Shown: positions 47,005-58,148 of the stretch, piece by piece
Layout: every line of letters starts with the position of its first letter
How positions within the stretch are numbered: position 1 is the first letter of the stretch
Source: Bugula neritina
Lineage: Eukaryota; Bryozoa; Gymnolaemata; Cheilostomatida; Bugulidae
Reading direction: 5' to 3'
NCBI GenBank assembly: GCA_964035545.1
Contig: OZ037769.1
Span: forward strand, 3,255,001 to 3,319,000
DNA: 64,000 nucleotides
Notes under the pieces: generated by a model
What the model saw: only the letters and a program-made list of their open reading frames with translations
Database searches by the model: none
Told to the model about the DNA's origin: nothing
Translations under genes and position numbers: made by a program

Positions 47005-47319
47005 AAACCTCTAAACTATCTAGTCTTATTTTACTGTAAACTTGTACATAGAAGCTGATGTTGCTATTATTATGAGAATTTTAAGTGACCAAATTACTTG
47101 ACTAAACTTAAAACTTTTGTTATTATTTTAAAGTTGAATCTCGTAAACATAATATTTACATAGACATACAAAGGTTTTTGCGCATATGATAATTGTCTGT
47201 TTTTATGTGAATAACTTGGAGATAGTTTTGTTCAAAGTTTTAAAAGGCAATATATAGTTCATGGTATATAATATTTAGATAATAAAACTTTAAATGATTT
47301 GAAAGGACTCACAATATTA

Positions 47320-47460
47320 TACACATCATGTATAGCATATATCATGTAGCGTACACATAGCATGTATAGCATATATCATATAGCATAAGCATGCCACGTT
47401 TAGCATATGTCATATAGCATACACATATATAGCATGTAATATATCATATAAAAGGAAGTA
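47320..47460. repeat. AGCATGTATAGCATATATCAT tandem-like repeat, copy A
   Basis: Imperfect units of CATGTATAGCATATATCA and GTAGCGTACACATAG in the ATXN7L3 3' flank. The same array is present at 50930-51100 in the duplicate. It marks the junction between block B and block A' of the duplication. Confidence 0.65.
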
Positions 47461-47665
47461 GCAAGGCAACGAATGTTAAAGATTACTTAGCAAAATGATT
47501 ACACACTATAATACTATAAACTGAAAAATTGCAATAACACATTAACATAAGGTGTACTGCTGATATGTCTTTAGTTAGTATTATAATATTTCCACAATAG
47601 TCACCTACTCTTACAATATGATATTATTATTGTTACTAAAACTTTATTACGCCTACAGAAGCCGC

Positions 47666-49003
47666 TTAAGCACAGCTAAGGCAAGCAGGACAGAATGGTC
47701 CATTAAGAAACTTTATCTCTATCTCTAAACAATCATGTTCTACTGGTGGACACGGTATCATCGCTTCTTCCCGACATATCTAAGGAATCATAGCATAACT
47801 TCTTATTACTCAACAACTAACAAATTAAAATGTGTGTTCAAGGGTTTTAGAGAACAATGGAAGCTCAGCAACTTGATTATTCATAGCAACAAACTAGTAT
47901 GAAAATTAAAATGCAAAAACAAACAGTTCTGATGGCTATTAGCAGAGGTAGGCGCAGTAATGGAGAAATTGAGAAAAACCTGTGTTCTAGATTAGAAATA
48001 TATTTAAAAAAGTTATGTTCTCCTAAGACTTTTAATAAAAACAATTAAAGAACTTGGGCTATCGCAATTTCTCCACTACTGCTCCTAAATATACTAGCAA
48101 ATCTTTTTTAAACAATAATTGCGTTTTAACTAAATTTGAATGCCTTCTAAAATGGTAATCATTTGATTCGATTTCCTGCTAATAGAGAGGTTGGTTGCTG
48201 AGATAGCTTATAGAAGCTTACAAGGAGGGTAGAGTGATATTAGATGCACTGATGGAGAAACTGAAAAAGGCCTGTGGTCTAGATGAGAAATGTAGCAAGA
48301 AAAGTTGTGTTCTATTAAGTTTAGCGCCCCCTCTATTGTCAACTTCAAAACAAAATTTATTAAGAAAATTTGTAGATTTAGCTTATTGAAATTACTAACA
48401 TAATTGTAGGTATAGCATATTTTTTCATAATAGCAAAGCTATTAAGGTTAATTTTCATAAAGACACATTTTAAAAGTTATTTGAAATTAATTGCTTTATG
48501 TCATGGCTTATGTTTATTGCGTTGCACAGAAACCCTCAATATCAGGGTGAACATAGACTGAGAACATAGACAGTATGAGCATGCGCTTACCCGAAATGGC
48601 TGGGCGGTAACTGGTATTTTAAATCGGGTCTTTGTACATTGGGGACCAACGCAAGGCTAAAAATATATCAATCAAAAATTCAGACCAAAGGCTTGAGTCA
48701 TGCAACAGCCTCATTTACAAGTAACTGCATGACCTTGCTCCTCGTGTTAGATATAAAGTTGTCTTTGGTTCTTAAAATTTACCAAAAAGTTGTTCTCAAC
48801 TGTTGCCCACTTTAGTAGATAACCTACCATTCAACAAAGTTTAACTCATCATTCAACAGAGTTACTATTTAACTTGAGTTTAACTTATTATTTACCAGTT
48901 TTTACTAACTAGTTATCATAGTTTAACTTACTGTTACTCTGTTGATAGTAGCTGCCAAAGTACAGCACACAAGTGTTGCTAGAACAAAGGCTATCAATTT
49001 CAT
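47666..49003 (-). CDS. Truncated paralogue of the secreted Cys-rich protein
   Basis: Three exons match exons 1-3 of the gene at 33911-39128 and still join in phase: 49003-48932 (signal peptide MKLIAFVLATLVCCTLAATI), 48656-48591 (PCVGPQCTKTRFKIPVTAQP) and 47779-47666. The third exon keeps the whole first Cys module (MIPCPPVEHDCLEIEIKFLN, CPACLSC) but then reads A and a TAA stop where the parent reads on into its exon 3 donor. The product would be an 83-residue secreted single-module protein. All splice sites are intact and all six module cysteines are kept, so it may be functional; alternatively it is a young pseudogene of the duplicated block. Confidence 0.6.
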
Positions 49004-49398
49004 CTTCAGCTGTTATTATACGTTTCAAACTCCACAACTACTGAAACTTTAAACACGATGACTTCCAGCACTGCAAATATATAGCTGTGGAGTTTTGAAG
49101 CATGCTTTTATTAAAATATAACAAAGTTTATTTATCAGCTAATGATTGGTTAGCGATAATTCTATTTTTCAAAGCAATTGGTAGGATGGATTTAGCCCCA
49201 ACCTGTCATGTCATGTGAACTACAGCTACAAGTGATGCATATACCGTTTGGCTAGGAGTGCTAAGCAATGACTGGTACAATAATATTTCATACTGTATCT
49301 ATCACGGCAATACTTCAGCTGGTTGCCATGGTGATTTACACTTCAGTAGCTCATGAGCTTACTACTTCCTGGTTGTGTAAATTCTGCTTGTCAACTCA

Positions 49399-50610
49399 GT
49401 AGACAGAACTTTCTGGTTGATAATGGAGGACAAAGGTATGTGGTGTCTGCCACCACCTGTACCTTAGCATAGCACTGTCTGTGTTGCTTGCCTGTTTCTA
49501 TGCTATTAAAACATTTCACACATGGTTCTGTCATTTTGAGATTTGGTAATTTGTATTTGCCGGGGCTTGAGTATACAGCCTGGAGTTCAATGCTAGCTCT
49601 AGATTTATTTTTACATTATTTTTGAGATATTCTGTTTTATTGGTTGTAGACAGAGTAAGACTTCTCTTCGTCATACACAACATCTTGTATACACGTTTAC
49701 CCCCTAGACACACTTCGCCGCACCGTAGGCCGTAACGTAAAATGTCAGCCATTTTTAATGTGTTTGAGCTGAAGTTCTCAGAGTGCGCTATTGGGTATGA
49801 TCTACGACACTTCATTGAACATTTATATCCAATGAATTGACGCGAACACTTTCCTGTCCAATAGGAGCCGGCTGCAACTTTTTTGAATCAATTAGTGCTT
49901 GATCCTAACGTACCTAAACGCCATATAGGAAGCGCGGACACTTGTAAAACTGGCGGGCATTTTATCTTACGGCCTACGTCGCGGCAAAGTGTGTCTAGGG
50001 GGTTGGACTATATCAGCTATGCTTCAACAGTCATAGCTTATATTAGTTTATACAGTTATGTTTGGTTTGGAGTTGTGTGTTCACTGTATGGTCTTTAATG
50101 GCATATTTTTTAACTTATTGCTGTTATACAATAATTATTTCTTTACTCTTACCAATGTAATGTAATAACTGACATGTGTTGTAATATTTTGGTGCAAACT
50201 CTTTTCAAACATAATGATATGTATTTTTAGCCTTACTTGCATCTAAATTTAGCGCATTGACCTGAACTCTAGCTACTGCTCAGCATTTCATGTACTCCAA
50301 GTATGTTCACTAATTGAAGAGTTGTCTTTTCAACAGAGTGTTGCCCCCAACTTGTAGATGTCACCCACTTCCTCCAGATGACGAGGTAAACCACTGAACT
50401 GAAACTATAATCATAGGGGTTATAGTTCAATGAGGTAGACATTGATATCGACACATTCGATGACTTTGACAGTCAAATCCTGCATGATGCATTATGGGAA
50501 AAAGACCAAACGCCCACAGCCTCATTAGCTGACAGCACAAGCACTGTAAATAGCAACAGTTCTAAAAAAAGAGGACGCAAAAAGAAGTTTAAACGCAATG
50601 ACAAATAAAA
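49399..50610 (+). pseudogene. Orphan copy of ATXN7L3 exons 7 and 8
   Basis: 49390-49440 repeats the end of exon 7 (CAACTCAGTAGACAGAACTT, then GGTTGATAATGGAG) with its GTATGT donor. 50337-50610 repeats exon 8. The exon 8 copy has a premature break: after GATGACGAGGTAA there is an insertion of about 50 bp that partly repeats GTTCAATGAGGTAGAC, after which the ATTGATATCGACAC frame resumes to the KKRGRKKK end. Exons 1-6 are absent. It has no promoter of its own and is a duplication remnant. Confidence 0.88.
49699..50003. mobile_element. MITE with long terminal inverted repeats, family M copy 2
   Basis: The left end ACCCCCTAGACACACTTCGC, then CGCACCGTAGGCCGTAACG, mirrors the right end CTTACGGCCTACGTCGCGGC followed by AAAGTGTGTCTAGGGGGT. 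The interior is collinear with the 36326 copy (AAAATGTCAGCCATTTTTAA, GGTATGATCTACGACACTTC). It interrupts the duplicated ATXN7L3 intron 7, so it inserted after the duplication. Confidence 0.9.
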
Positions 50611-50929
50611 CACCTCTAAACTATCTAGTCTTATTTTACTATAAACTTGTACATAGAAGCTGATGTTGCTATTATTATGAGAATTTTAAGTGACCAAATT
50701 ACTTGACTAAACTTAAAACTTTTGTTATTATTTTAAAGTTGAATCTCGTAAACATAATATTTACATAGACATACAAAGGTTTTTGCGCATATAATAATTT
50801 TCTGCTTTTATGTAAATAATTTTGAGATAGTTTTGTTCAAAGTTTTAAAAGGCAATATATAGTTCATAGTATATAATATTTAGATAATAAAACTTTAAAT
50901 GAATTGAAAGGAATCATAATATCATACAC

Positions 50930-51100
50930 ATAGCATGTATAGCATATATCCTGTAGCGTACACATATCATGTATAGCATAATATGTTATGTAGCATACAC
51001 TCAATCAAACGCACATAGCATGTAAAATACATGTTATGTGGGGTATATATAGCACGAGTACCACATATAACATGTCATGTATAGCACACATTGTGTTGGT
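50930..51100. repeat. AGCATGTATAGCATA tandem-like repeat, copy B
   Basis: Counterpart of the array at 47320-47460, more diverged (CATATCATGTATAGCATAAT, ACATATAACATGTCATGTAT). It marks the right end of the duplicated block. Confidence 0.6.
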
Positions 51101-54100
51101 AGTACAATGACACTGTTGGAGCTACTCTGGGTTTATAGATAACTTATCTATTGTTATTGTAGAATTTGATAAACAATTCTCAACTAAATTTATTTCCAGT
51201 AACCCTGGGTTTTGGACGAAACACAAAAAAACCAAATATCCTTAACATTGAAATTTCTTGACAAACACATAAATAAAATAGCATCACTGTAGACACTAAA
51301 CATTCACAAATCTCTAGCTGGGCTAGAAGCGTTATTACAAATAAAATTATCTGAAGCAGAATAGATTGAATAGTAGTATAATGCTAATATTCTGTTGAAT
51401 GTGAAACTGTGGCGACATTTAATCATTTTTGTTCTCATCCATTTCACTTGGCATGCATGGCAAGAATATGCAGGTACCCTCACTGTTTTAATTTCACAAA
51501 GTATACTTCAGCGTTGAATCATACCGTTACGTTGTTTCATGCACATGATGATGTAAACTGTTGAATATTATGTTGGTAGGAAATATATTACCAACCTCAT
51601 AGCTCAATGCTAAACAAAACATTTTAAGCCGGGAATATAACTTTATAAACCACAGTGTTAAAAGTACATAAGTGGAAGCCTTAATAAGATAAAAGGTTAT
51701 ATATATTTTGTCATCTATTTAAAAATATTCCAATCTACTGGTATATATATGAAAATTATATAAATTTTGCCTGTGAAGAGTGTATATTCCATAATAATTT
51801 GTACTCTGACAACGCCTTAACCTATTTCGAGAAGTTATGATGGCTCATATACCTTCAAACAATATAACAATAGTCATATTTAACCGATTATACAAGTTAC
51901 TCTTATCTAATCAAAGGGCAGCTATACAACCCTGATAACCTGATTGGCTATCAAAAAGTAAGTGAGAATATTATTAGTCATATGCATGGTAGATATGCAG
52001 TAATGTACTATATCATTCCATATATTATTATATAGCTATATATGAGGCTTTGTCCTAGACTTGAACATCCTGGTGCAAACATACGGTAAGCTATAAGCAT
52101 ACAGTATTTATGTTTGTTAGGTGTTTGCTGACTAACGTATGAGTCATAGAGGTAGAAGTATTTTACGTTGGTTGCCGGTATGTTGATTCTATTCGACTCG
52201 GAAAGTAGTAGAGTTTAAAAGCGGCAGTACGTAACATTTCACTTGAAAACATTCGTTCATTTTGCACCCACAACATTCTTATTTAGTTTTCAAGTTTAGT
52301 TAGTAATTACCAGTGACATAGTCTGTAAGACTAATAAATTTGATATCTAGAGTCATGAGACTATAAGATTCCTGTAACTTTATAAGGATCGTAAGTATAA
52401 AGGTTTTTCGTCAAGCAGAATGTCAGATAATTACAGGAGGGATAACTTCTTAGGTTTGATACAGAGAAAAGCCTTTCTCAAAAATTATTTTTCAAAATAA
52501 TTTGTATTTGAGCATACGGTTAGTATCGTATCTGGAAATCAGTTATCCAATAGTTTCAAAGCATCATATTACTTGAATTAAAAGAGTGATATTATCAAAG
52601 CTGTATTGCCTGCTGCATTTGTAACTCTGCTATTATATCAAACTTCTTTTTTTCAAAAGTTGTTAGCATGCAGACGATTGTTTATAATATAATGCCGAAT
52701 GAGAGAAAAGGACATAGCAATTCCCCCGAGAGGTGTCACTTGAATACCAACTAAATTTGCTTCATATCCTCTAAAGAATTGCCCTAAAGCCAATTTCCTG
52801 TTTGTAGTTGAACGGGTAAAGAGATATTTCTGACGTCTGTTCTTTGTACGTGATCGACTCGTGCACTGAAAGCACTTTAGTCTGGGAGCAATATGCTACG
52901 TACTTCTCTTCTGGTACGTGTTTACTCGTGTAGAGCAACTGTCTCCAGTCCAGTATATCTATTATCCTATACCACTATAGAAGTCGTAGAGAACTTCGGG
53001 TCAATCAGTGGTAATGGGATTTGTATTATATTATATAGATTTCGTCAACGACCCTCGCCTAACGAGGCGCAATTGAAATAAGTCATTGATTGGCTGAAGG
53101 TACAACCAGTTCAACTTCATTGGTTAAGTAACGATTGTAACAACTATAACAAGTGGTGGATACAGTTAGGGTTGACATTAACATGGCAATTTCTAGCAGT
53201 ATTTTACATTCTAAATTAATTTTTTTATGCGAAGGGTTTTAGGAGCTAAGAGTTATGAGAAAAAATAATATAATGTAATAGTTTTGATTGAAAAGTTTTA
53301 ACAAATGCAGGTCTAAATTTTTATTTAAATCCGCTCCTTTTAGACTTTGTTTCAAACAAAGGATATTAATTACTGTAGCTATTAGATAAGAATTTAGTCT
53401 TGTAAGTATTTTGAAAGCATAATTGTCTTCTCACTCAATTTCAGCTCATATTATAAATTTATCAATCTTCATTATAAAAACATAATTGTCTTCTCATTAA
53501 ATAATAGTCTATTACAATTTTATTGCCACCATAATATAATACCATCTTGTAAAATTTTAATATTTTTTAGCATTTTTTGCTAAGTATTATAAAATTTTAT
53601 GCTGCGTTGTATAATATACATATGCATATAATGAGCTGCATGTAGTAGACGAAAAAAGATATCGCGTTTAGAAAATATGTAGAAATTATTTGTAGAATAT
53701 AAACAATGTGAAATAATTTAACAAACATATAACTTTACGAACCTCAGCATTTAAATTTAGTTTGCAGCAATAATAATTTTTTGCTTGTAAAAAGTTAAGT
53801 AGAAGAGACGAACAATTTTGTTTCTTGTTTTTAATGTTATATTTGTTAACATTGTAGATGTGCCTGTATTACACTATAAAGTTCTGATTCTTTTGGTTTA
53901 ACATTGTATATAACATATTTTGCAGTATATACAAAATGAGCACATATATAAAACATATACTCATAGTAAAAGTATATAAAGTTCTAATTTTTTGCTTTGT
54001 TGATAAATATCTCCTAACTTAATGAAACACAACTTTGGTATAGTTTAAGTTACATTTTTTTTGCAAATTCATGCATACTATTTAAAATATATGCATACAA

Positions 54101-54590
54101 CTTGGTGTTTCTGATTTGTACATGAACAATTTTATTGCTAAATGCTAAGTAATTATTTAAATTTCTCCACAACAAATTCGTCAGCATGTTTTACATACCA
54201 TCTTTTAGCAAACACTTGCAACACTCCTATGCAATTACATATAACTGTAGCTATTGTAAGCTGTTCAGAAAATAACAACTATTATGAGTGCTGCATTTTT
54301 ACACACACTCACACGCACACACACATGAAGAAAAAGAAGCATATAGTTTACTGTCATGAGTTACTTGCAAAAATAAGTTGAAATATATGTTGAAGACTTC
54401 ATACATTAATACAAATGGTATACTTGCCGACAGAGGAGCGACATAATGCAACATGCTTTTAGGAGTTGCATTACCACCATCTTTCTTAGTGTGATCAAAA
54501 ATATGGCATTGAAAGAAGACAATCACTGTTTTGTGGTTTACATGTTTGTATTCCGTTGAAAACATAGTTGAAAAAAACATATACATATTT
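51101..54590. other. Gene-poor AT-rich region
   Basis: No exon with splice signals was found on either strand. 52690-53100 is somewhat less AT-rich and carries a 62-codon frame at 52893, without recognisable similarity. The rest is AT-rich with scattered short ATs and a CA run near 54298. Confidence 0.5.
54298..54326. repeat. CA microsatellite
   Basis: Interrupted (CA)n run. A GT-rich counterpart lies at 54597-54623, about 270 bp away in inverted sense. Confidence 0.8.
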
Positions 54591-54649
54591 TCTAACTTGT
54601 GTGCGTGTGTGCGTGTGTGTGGTTTTAAATGGTGGTTTGGAAAAATTAA

Positions 54650-54745
54650 CATTAATTTAACTCAAAGTCCAAACTCAAGCCACCAGCCCTTAAACCCCTC
54701 AACCTAAACCCGGCATTCTAAATCTCTAATCCCCCCCCCCCCAGG
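54650..54745 (-). mobile_element. Fragment of foldback family P with a poly-C run
   Basis: ACTCAAGCCACCAGCCCTTA, AACCCCTCAACCTAAACCC and GGCATTCTAAATC match the centre of the 6058 and 60345 family P elements. It ends in a 12-base C run. Confidence 0.5.
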
Positions 54746-54765
54746 GGGCTTTGATTTATTTACAG

Positions 54766-54905
54766 CAGGGGTGTCCAACCTTTTCAGACCGAGGGCCAGT
54801 CTGCAAGTTTTAGCTTGAGCTGGGGGCCACAACATTTTTTTTTGTTTTTAAAATAAATTTTCAAGATTCATTAAACATCCGCAGGCCATATGTATTGTAA
54901 TTATA
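54766..54905. mobile_element. hAT-type transposon end fragment
   Basis: CAGGGGTGTCCAACCTTTTC followed by AGACCGAGGGCCAGTCTGCA is the style of terminal sequence typical of hAT elements (CAGGGGTGTCMAAC then GGCCA...). GCTGGGGGCCACAACAT and CCGCAGGCCATATGTATT follow. No right end was seen within 1 kb, so this is a fragment. Confidence 0.6.
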
Positions 54906-57120
54906 AGCGAGGGCTAGGCTTTGCATGTTTATTAAAATCATAACGTATTTGAATAGATATATATTATTTATGTGTGTATGTGTGTATAATATATGCATTT
55001 AATTAAAATAGGTAAACAAGAAACATTTCATTTTTATTACTTTAATAATCAATAATTATATATGGATTTATGTTTGTGCATAAAAAATTATACATATATA
55101 TTCATACAAAGTATAATATATTCATGATTGTACATGCAAATTTAAACAAGATGCGCAGTGATAAGAGTCTGTACTCATACCAGTATAGTTATATTTTACA
55201 ACCATCAGTGAAACACTTGTGAGTACACAGTGAGTACTGTTTGCCTTGAACAATTCTGTTAATATCTGGTTTCGTATTAGAACATATATAACCCTTAGTT
55301 GCTGGACTAAGTGCTGACTAGTGAGTGAAGTGTAGTATTTATTTTGTGTATTTCATTTGACTGAAAATTGAAAGTTCAAACCTTCAAGCCATCTCTGTGC
55401 AGTGCAGCATCTAACAAGCATTCAAAGGTCAAAGGTCAAGGCGATTACAAATCCCAAATCATTTCAGTACATACTCGCACAAAATTCATTATAAAACAAA
55501 ATTGTTTAGACATCTAACCTTAAAACAGTATGTAAATGAAAACTAACATACATAGTAATATTTCAGTACTGCATAAGTAAAGTGTGTCAGGGATTCTTCA
55601 ACTACTTATCTTTCACAATACAGTCAATAAAAATGAGATCTCAGTTACACTTTCAAAAAAGTCTTGTCTCTATATGGCCAGTCCTGATTAAATGTCTTTG
55701 AAATATCTGTCTGCACAGGATAGTTACAGGTAACTTTTTAGCTGCAACTGCCTTGCTGAGGTTTGCATTGTAACTGTGTAAAAATTCAGTACCAGTAAAA
55801 ACAATCTTATTTAATTGAAGGCTACTAGAATCAAAATTTAAAAACTATGGTGTGAATCTTATTTTTTCTCAGTGCAGCTTTTTTGGTATTTTTTCATTCT
55901 TTTGCAAAGTTATAGAAAAAACTGCACATTTTTGGCTAATTTTGCCTCAAAAATTGATTTTTGGGGTACCAGTAAAATATCTTAGCAGGAAAACATGATA
56001 TCTGAATAAAAAAGCAATGACTTTTAGATTTTATATAAATTGTGGATTTATACACTAGAAATGGTATACTTCTTTTTAAGTAGTGAACACTGTGCATCAC
56101 TTCACACTTCAGTGATGAGCATATGATATAGGGGTCTACATTACTATAAGTCACAGGCTTGCTAGCTAACAGACTATCTGGCAGGAGATACACTTGCATT
56201 TATAGATATAGTGATTGCAATTAAAGATTGAACACTTTTCCCACCATGATGAGTTATGCTATAATTACAGCTGTAAATACTTTTTCCAGACACTAATTTG
56301 ATTCAAATAGCCACACACTTTAATTAGAAACAGGTGCTAATGCCGTTCTAAGTTTACTATGGAGCTTTTTAAAGATCATTTTATTTGTAGATCTTTTTAG
56401 ATTGGATATAATGTGGTAAAATGCAGTAGTTTTATGGTCTTTTTATTGTTGACCTCAAATTTAGTTTGTTTGGTAGACTAAATTCTACATTTTGCATCTA
56501 TATGTCTGCATGGTTATATGATTCCTTACTTTCTTCTGTCATATTATTATTATATTAGTATTGATGTAAACACTCTATGAATCATGAAGGTCAAGAACCT
56601 TCAACATTGTGTGCATGCATTGTTATAGTTTCTTACAACTTTAGGTAAAATTGGCAGCGTCATCCCAGTTAGATGCTAATTATTAATTAATTTCAGTGCA
56701 ACATATATTTTATGCACAATTCGTTTGAATATTAATGAAATAAATCTATATTCAAATAAACTTGGATCAATTGTTTGCTATTTGAAACATAAATTTTCTT
56801 TGATCTGCATCAACTTATTAATTTTGAAATTCTCTACATCTTGTTGTTTTTTTTATAAATATTCATCAAAAATAATGTCTATTAATAATGTATTACGGTT
56901 TTTTGCCTCACACAAATCCTTGAAAAGTAGGCTATTATTCCAAATAATTTATTAGCTAATATAGCTATAATTATAGCTATATTATAGGCATATTAGCTAT
57001 TTAGCAATCGATACGCCAGTTGATGTGCAGAGTCTAACTTTGGAAGCCTTTAGGTGAGAAGAATCCAAGTGGGAAATTTAGTCTAGCTTCAACCATAGGA
57101 TAAGCCTCTTATATCTGCAA
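54906..57120. other. Gene-poor region
   Basis: AT-rich, no coding exon recognised. It contains short TA/GT runs near 54960-55010. The open frames at 55936 and 56725 are short and of low-complexity composition. Confidence 0.5.
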
Positions 57121-57139
57121 TATAGGATGAAACCAAAAT

Positions 57140-57245
57140 TGCCCATGCAGGTAAAAATGGAAGAGGTAAAAATGATAAAGGTAAAAATGGCACAGCTAAA
57201 CATGACACAGGCAATAATGGCACAGGTAATAATGGTTTTGTATAT
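57140..57245 (+). repeat. GGTAAAAATGGCACAG tandem (family P arm fragment)
   Basis: Seven imperfect 15-17 bp units (AGGTAAAAATGGAAG, AGGTAAAAATGATAA, AGGTAAAAATGGCACAG, AGGCAATAATGGCACAG, AGGTAATAATGG). They match the arm of foldback family P, expanded in tandem. A single further arm-like unit (GTGCCACTTTTACTGGAGCC) follows at 57305 in inverse sense, so this may be a third, eroded element. Confidence 0.7.
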
Positions 57246-57372
57246 GTATTTTGTATTGTATATATTATATCAGTTATATACGATGCAGGTGGTTCTTATT
57301 ACATGTGCCACTTTTACTGGAGCCATTTTTACAAATGAAAAAAAAAATGGATTGTAACCGAGAGCTTTTGTG

Positions 57373-57497
57373 GTGGCTCGTGGAGCTACTGTCATAACGA
57401 AGAAGGGGGAAATATTAATTCCCTTCCAAGTGCAGGACGGGGTCACTAAGTGTGTTAAGAAGATGATTCGAGACAGAAACCCGCCAATATGAATCAT
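57373..57497 (+). other. Possible orphan coding exon or decayed gene fragment
   Basis: A frame reading VARGATVITKKGEILIPFQV and continuing DGVTKCVKKMIRDRNPPI, then TGA, stands out by near-random base composition amid AT-rich DNA. It looks protein-coding, as a final exon would, but I found no matching upstream exon within several kb and no recognisable family. It could be a retrocopy fragment or the end of a transposon gene. Confidence 0.3.
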
Positions 57498-58148
57498 GAA
57501 CTATAATTAGCAACAGTGACTTCCCGCGTAACAGTTATGATCAAGTAGACATGCAAACTTTAATCACTGTGCTGGGTAGTTGTTAATGTGTTTGAATAGA
57601 TGTAGTTTTTAGATTGTGTATTGTTGTATAAATATATTGTAATCTGAACTACGCTTGTGAAGTTGATTTAGAATACGCGTTGTGAAATAACTTGATCGCA
57701 CACTCAAACCCACAATACTGAAAAAGATAATACTTTGACCATCATGTGCTAAAACAAATTACGTTTTTCACTTTGTTCTTTGCACTCGAAAACAGGTCCA
57801 TCACTTAATTAAATTAGATGAGTAACTTATAGGCTTGCTAATGTTTACTGATATCGTGGTTCTGTGCTAATAAGAATTGTTATAAAACCAGGTGTAGCAC
57901 AAGTAGAAATGCAGTAAATAAGAAAGTAGGCACGAATGGCAGATATATATGGACACTTGATACTTTCTTCCCATTTCTTCAAATTTTGTTGAAAAGTATT
58001 TTGTTTTGCTTTCAATTTAAAGTTGGCTTTTTTTTCTTGCATCCATTATGTTTGTTTGAAACATTTTTAAAGAGTTTAATTTGATTTTGCTGACTTTACA
58101 ACTTTTCCAAAATTATTGTTATAGTTAATTTTCTAGACCTGTAACAAC

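Larger units (their letters stand above)
47330..51100. repeat. Degraded segmental duplication (A'B') of the 37.3-47.46 kb interval
   Basis: 47.57-49.37 kb matches 37.33-39.50 kb (the 5' half of the Cys-rich secreted gene and its upstream flank). 49.38-51.05 kb matches 46.32-47.46 kb (the 3' end of ATXN7L3 and its flank). Order and orientation are the same as in the parent loci, but the intervening 6.8 kb is missing. This fits a tandem duplication of about 10 kb followed by an internal deletion. The B' part also gained a MITE at 49699-50003. Confidence 0.85.

Noticed and set aside
52893-53081. 62-codon plus-strand frame in a less AT-rich patch
   Set aside because: No homology that I can see and no splice partners.
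54142-54652. His/Thr-rich frames around CA/GT repeats
   Set aside because: They are translations of dinucleotide microsatellites.
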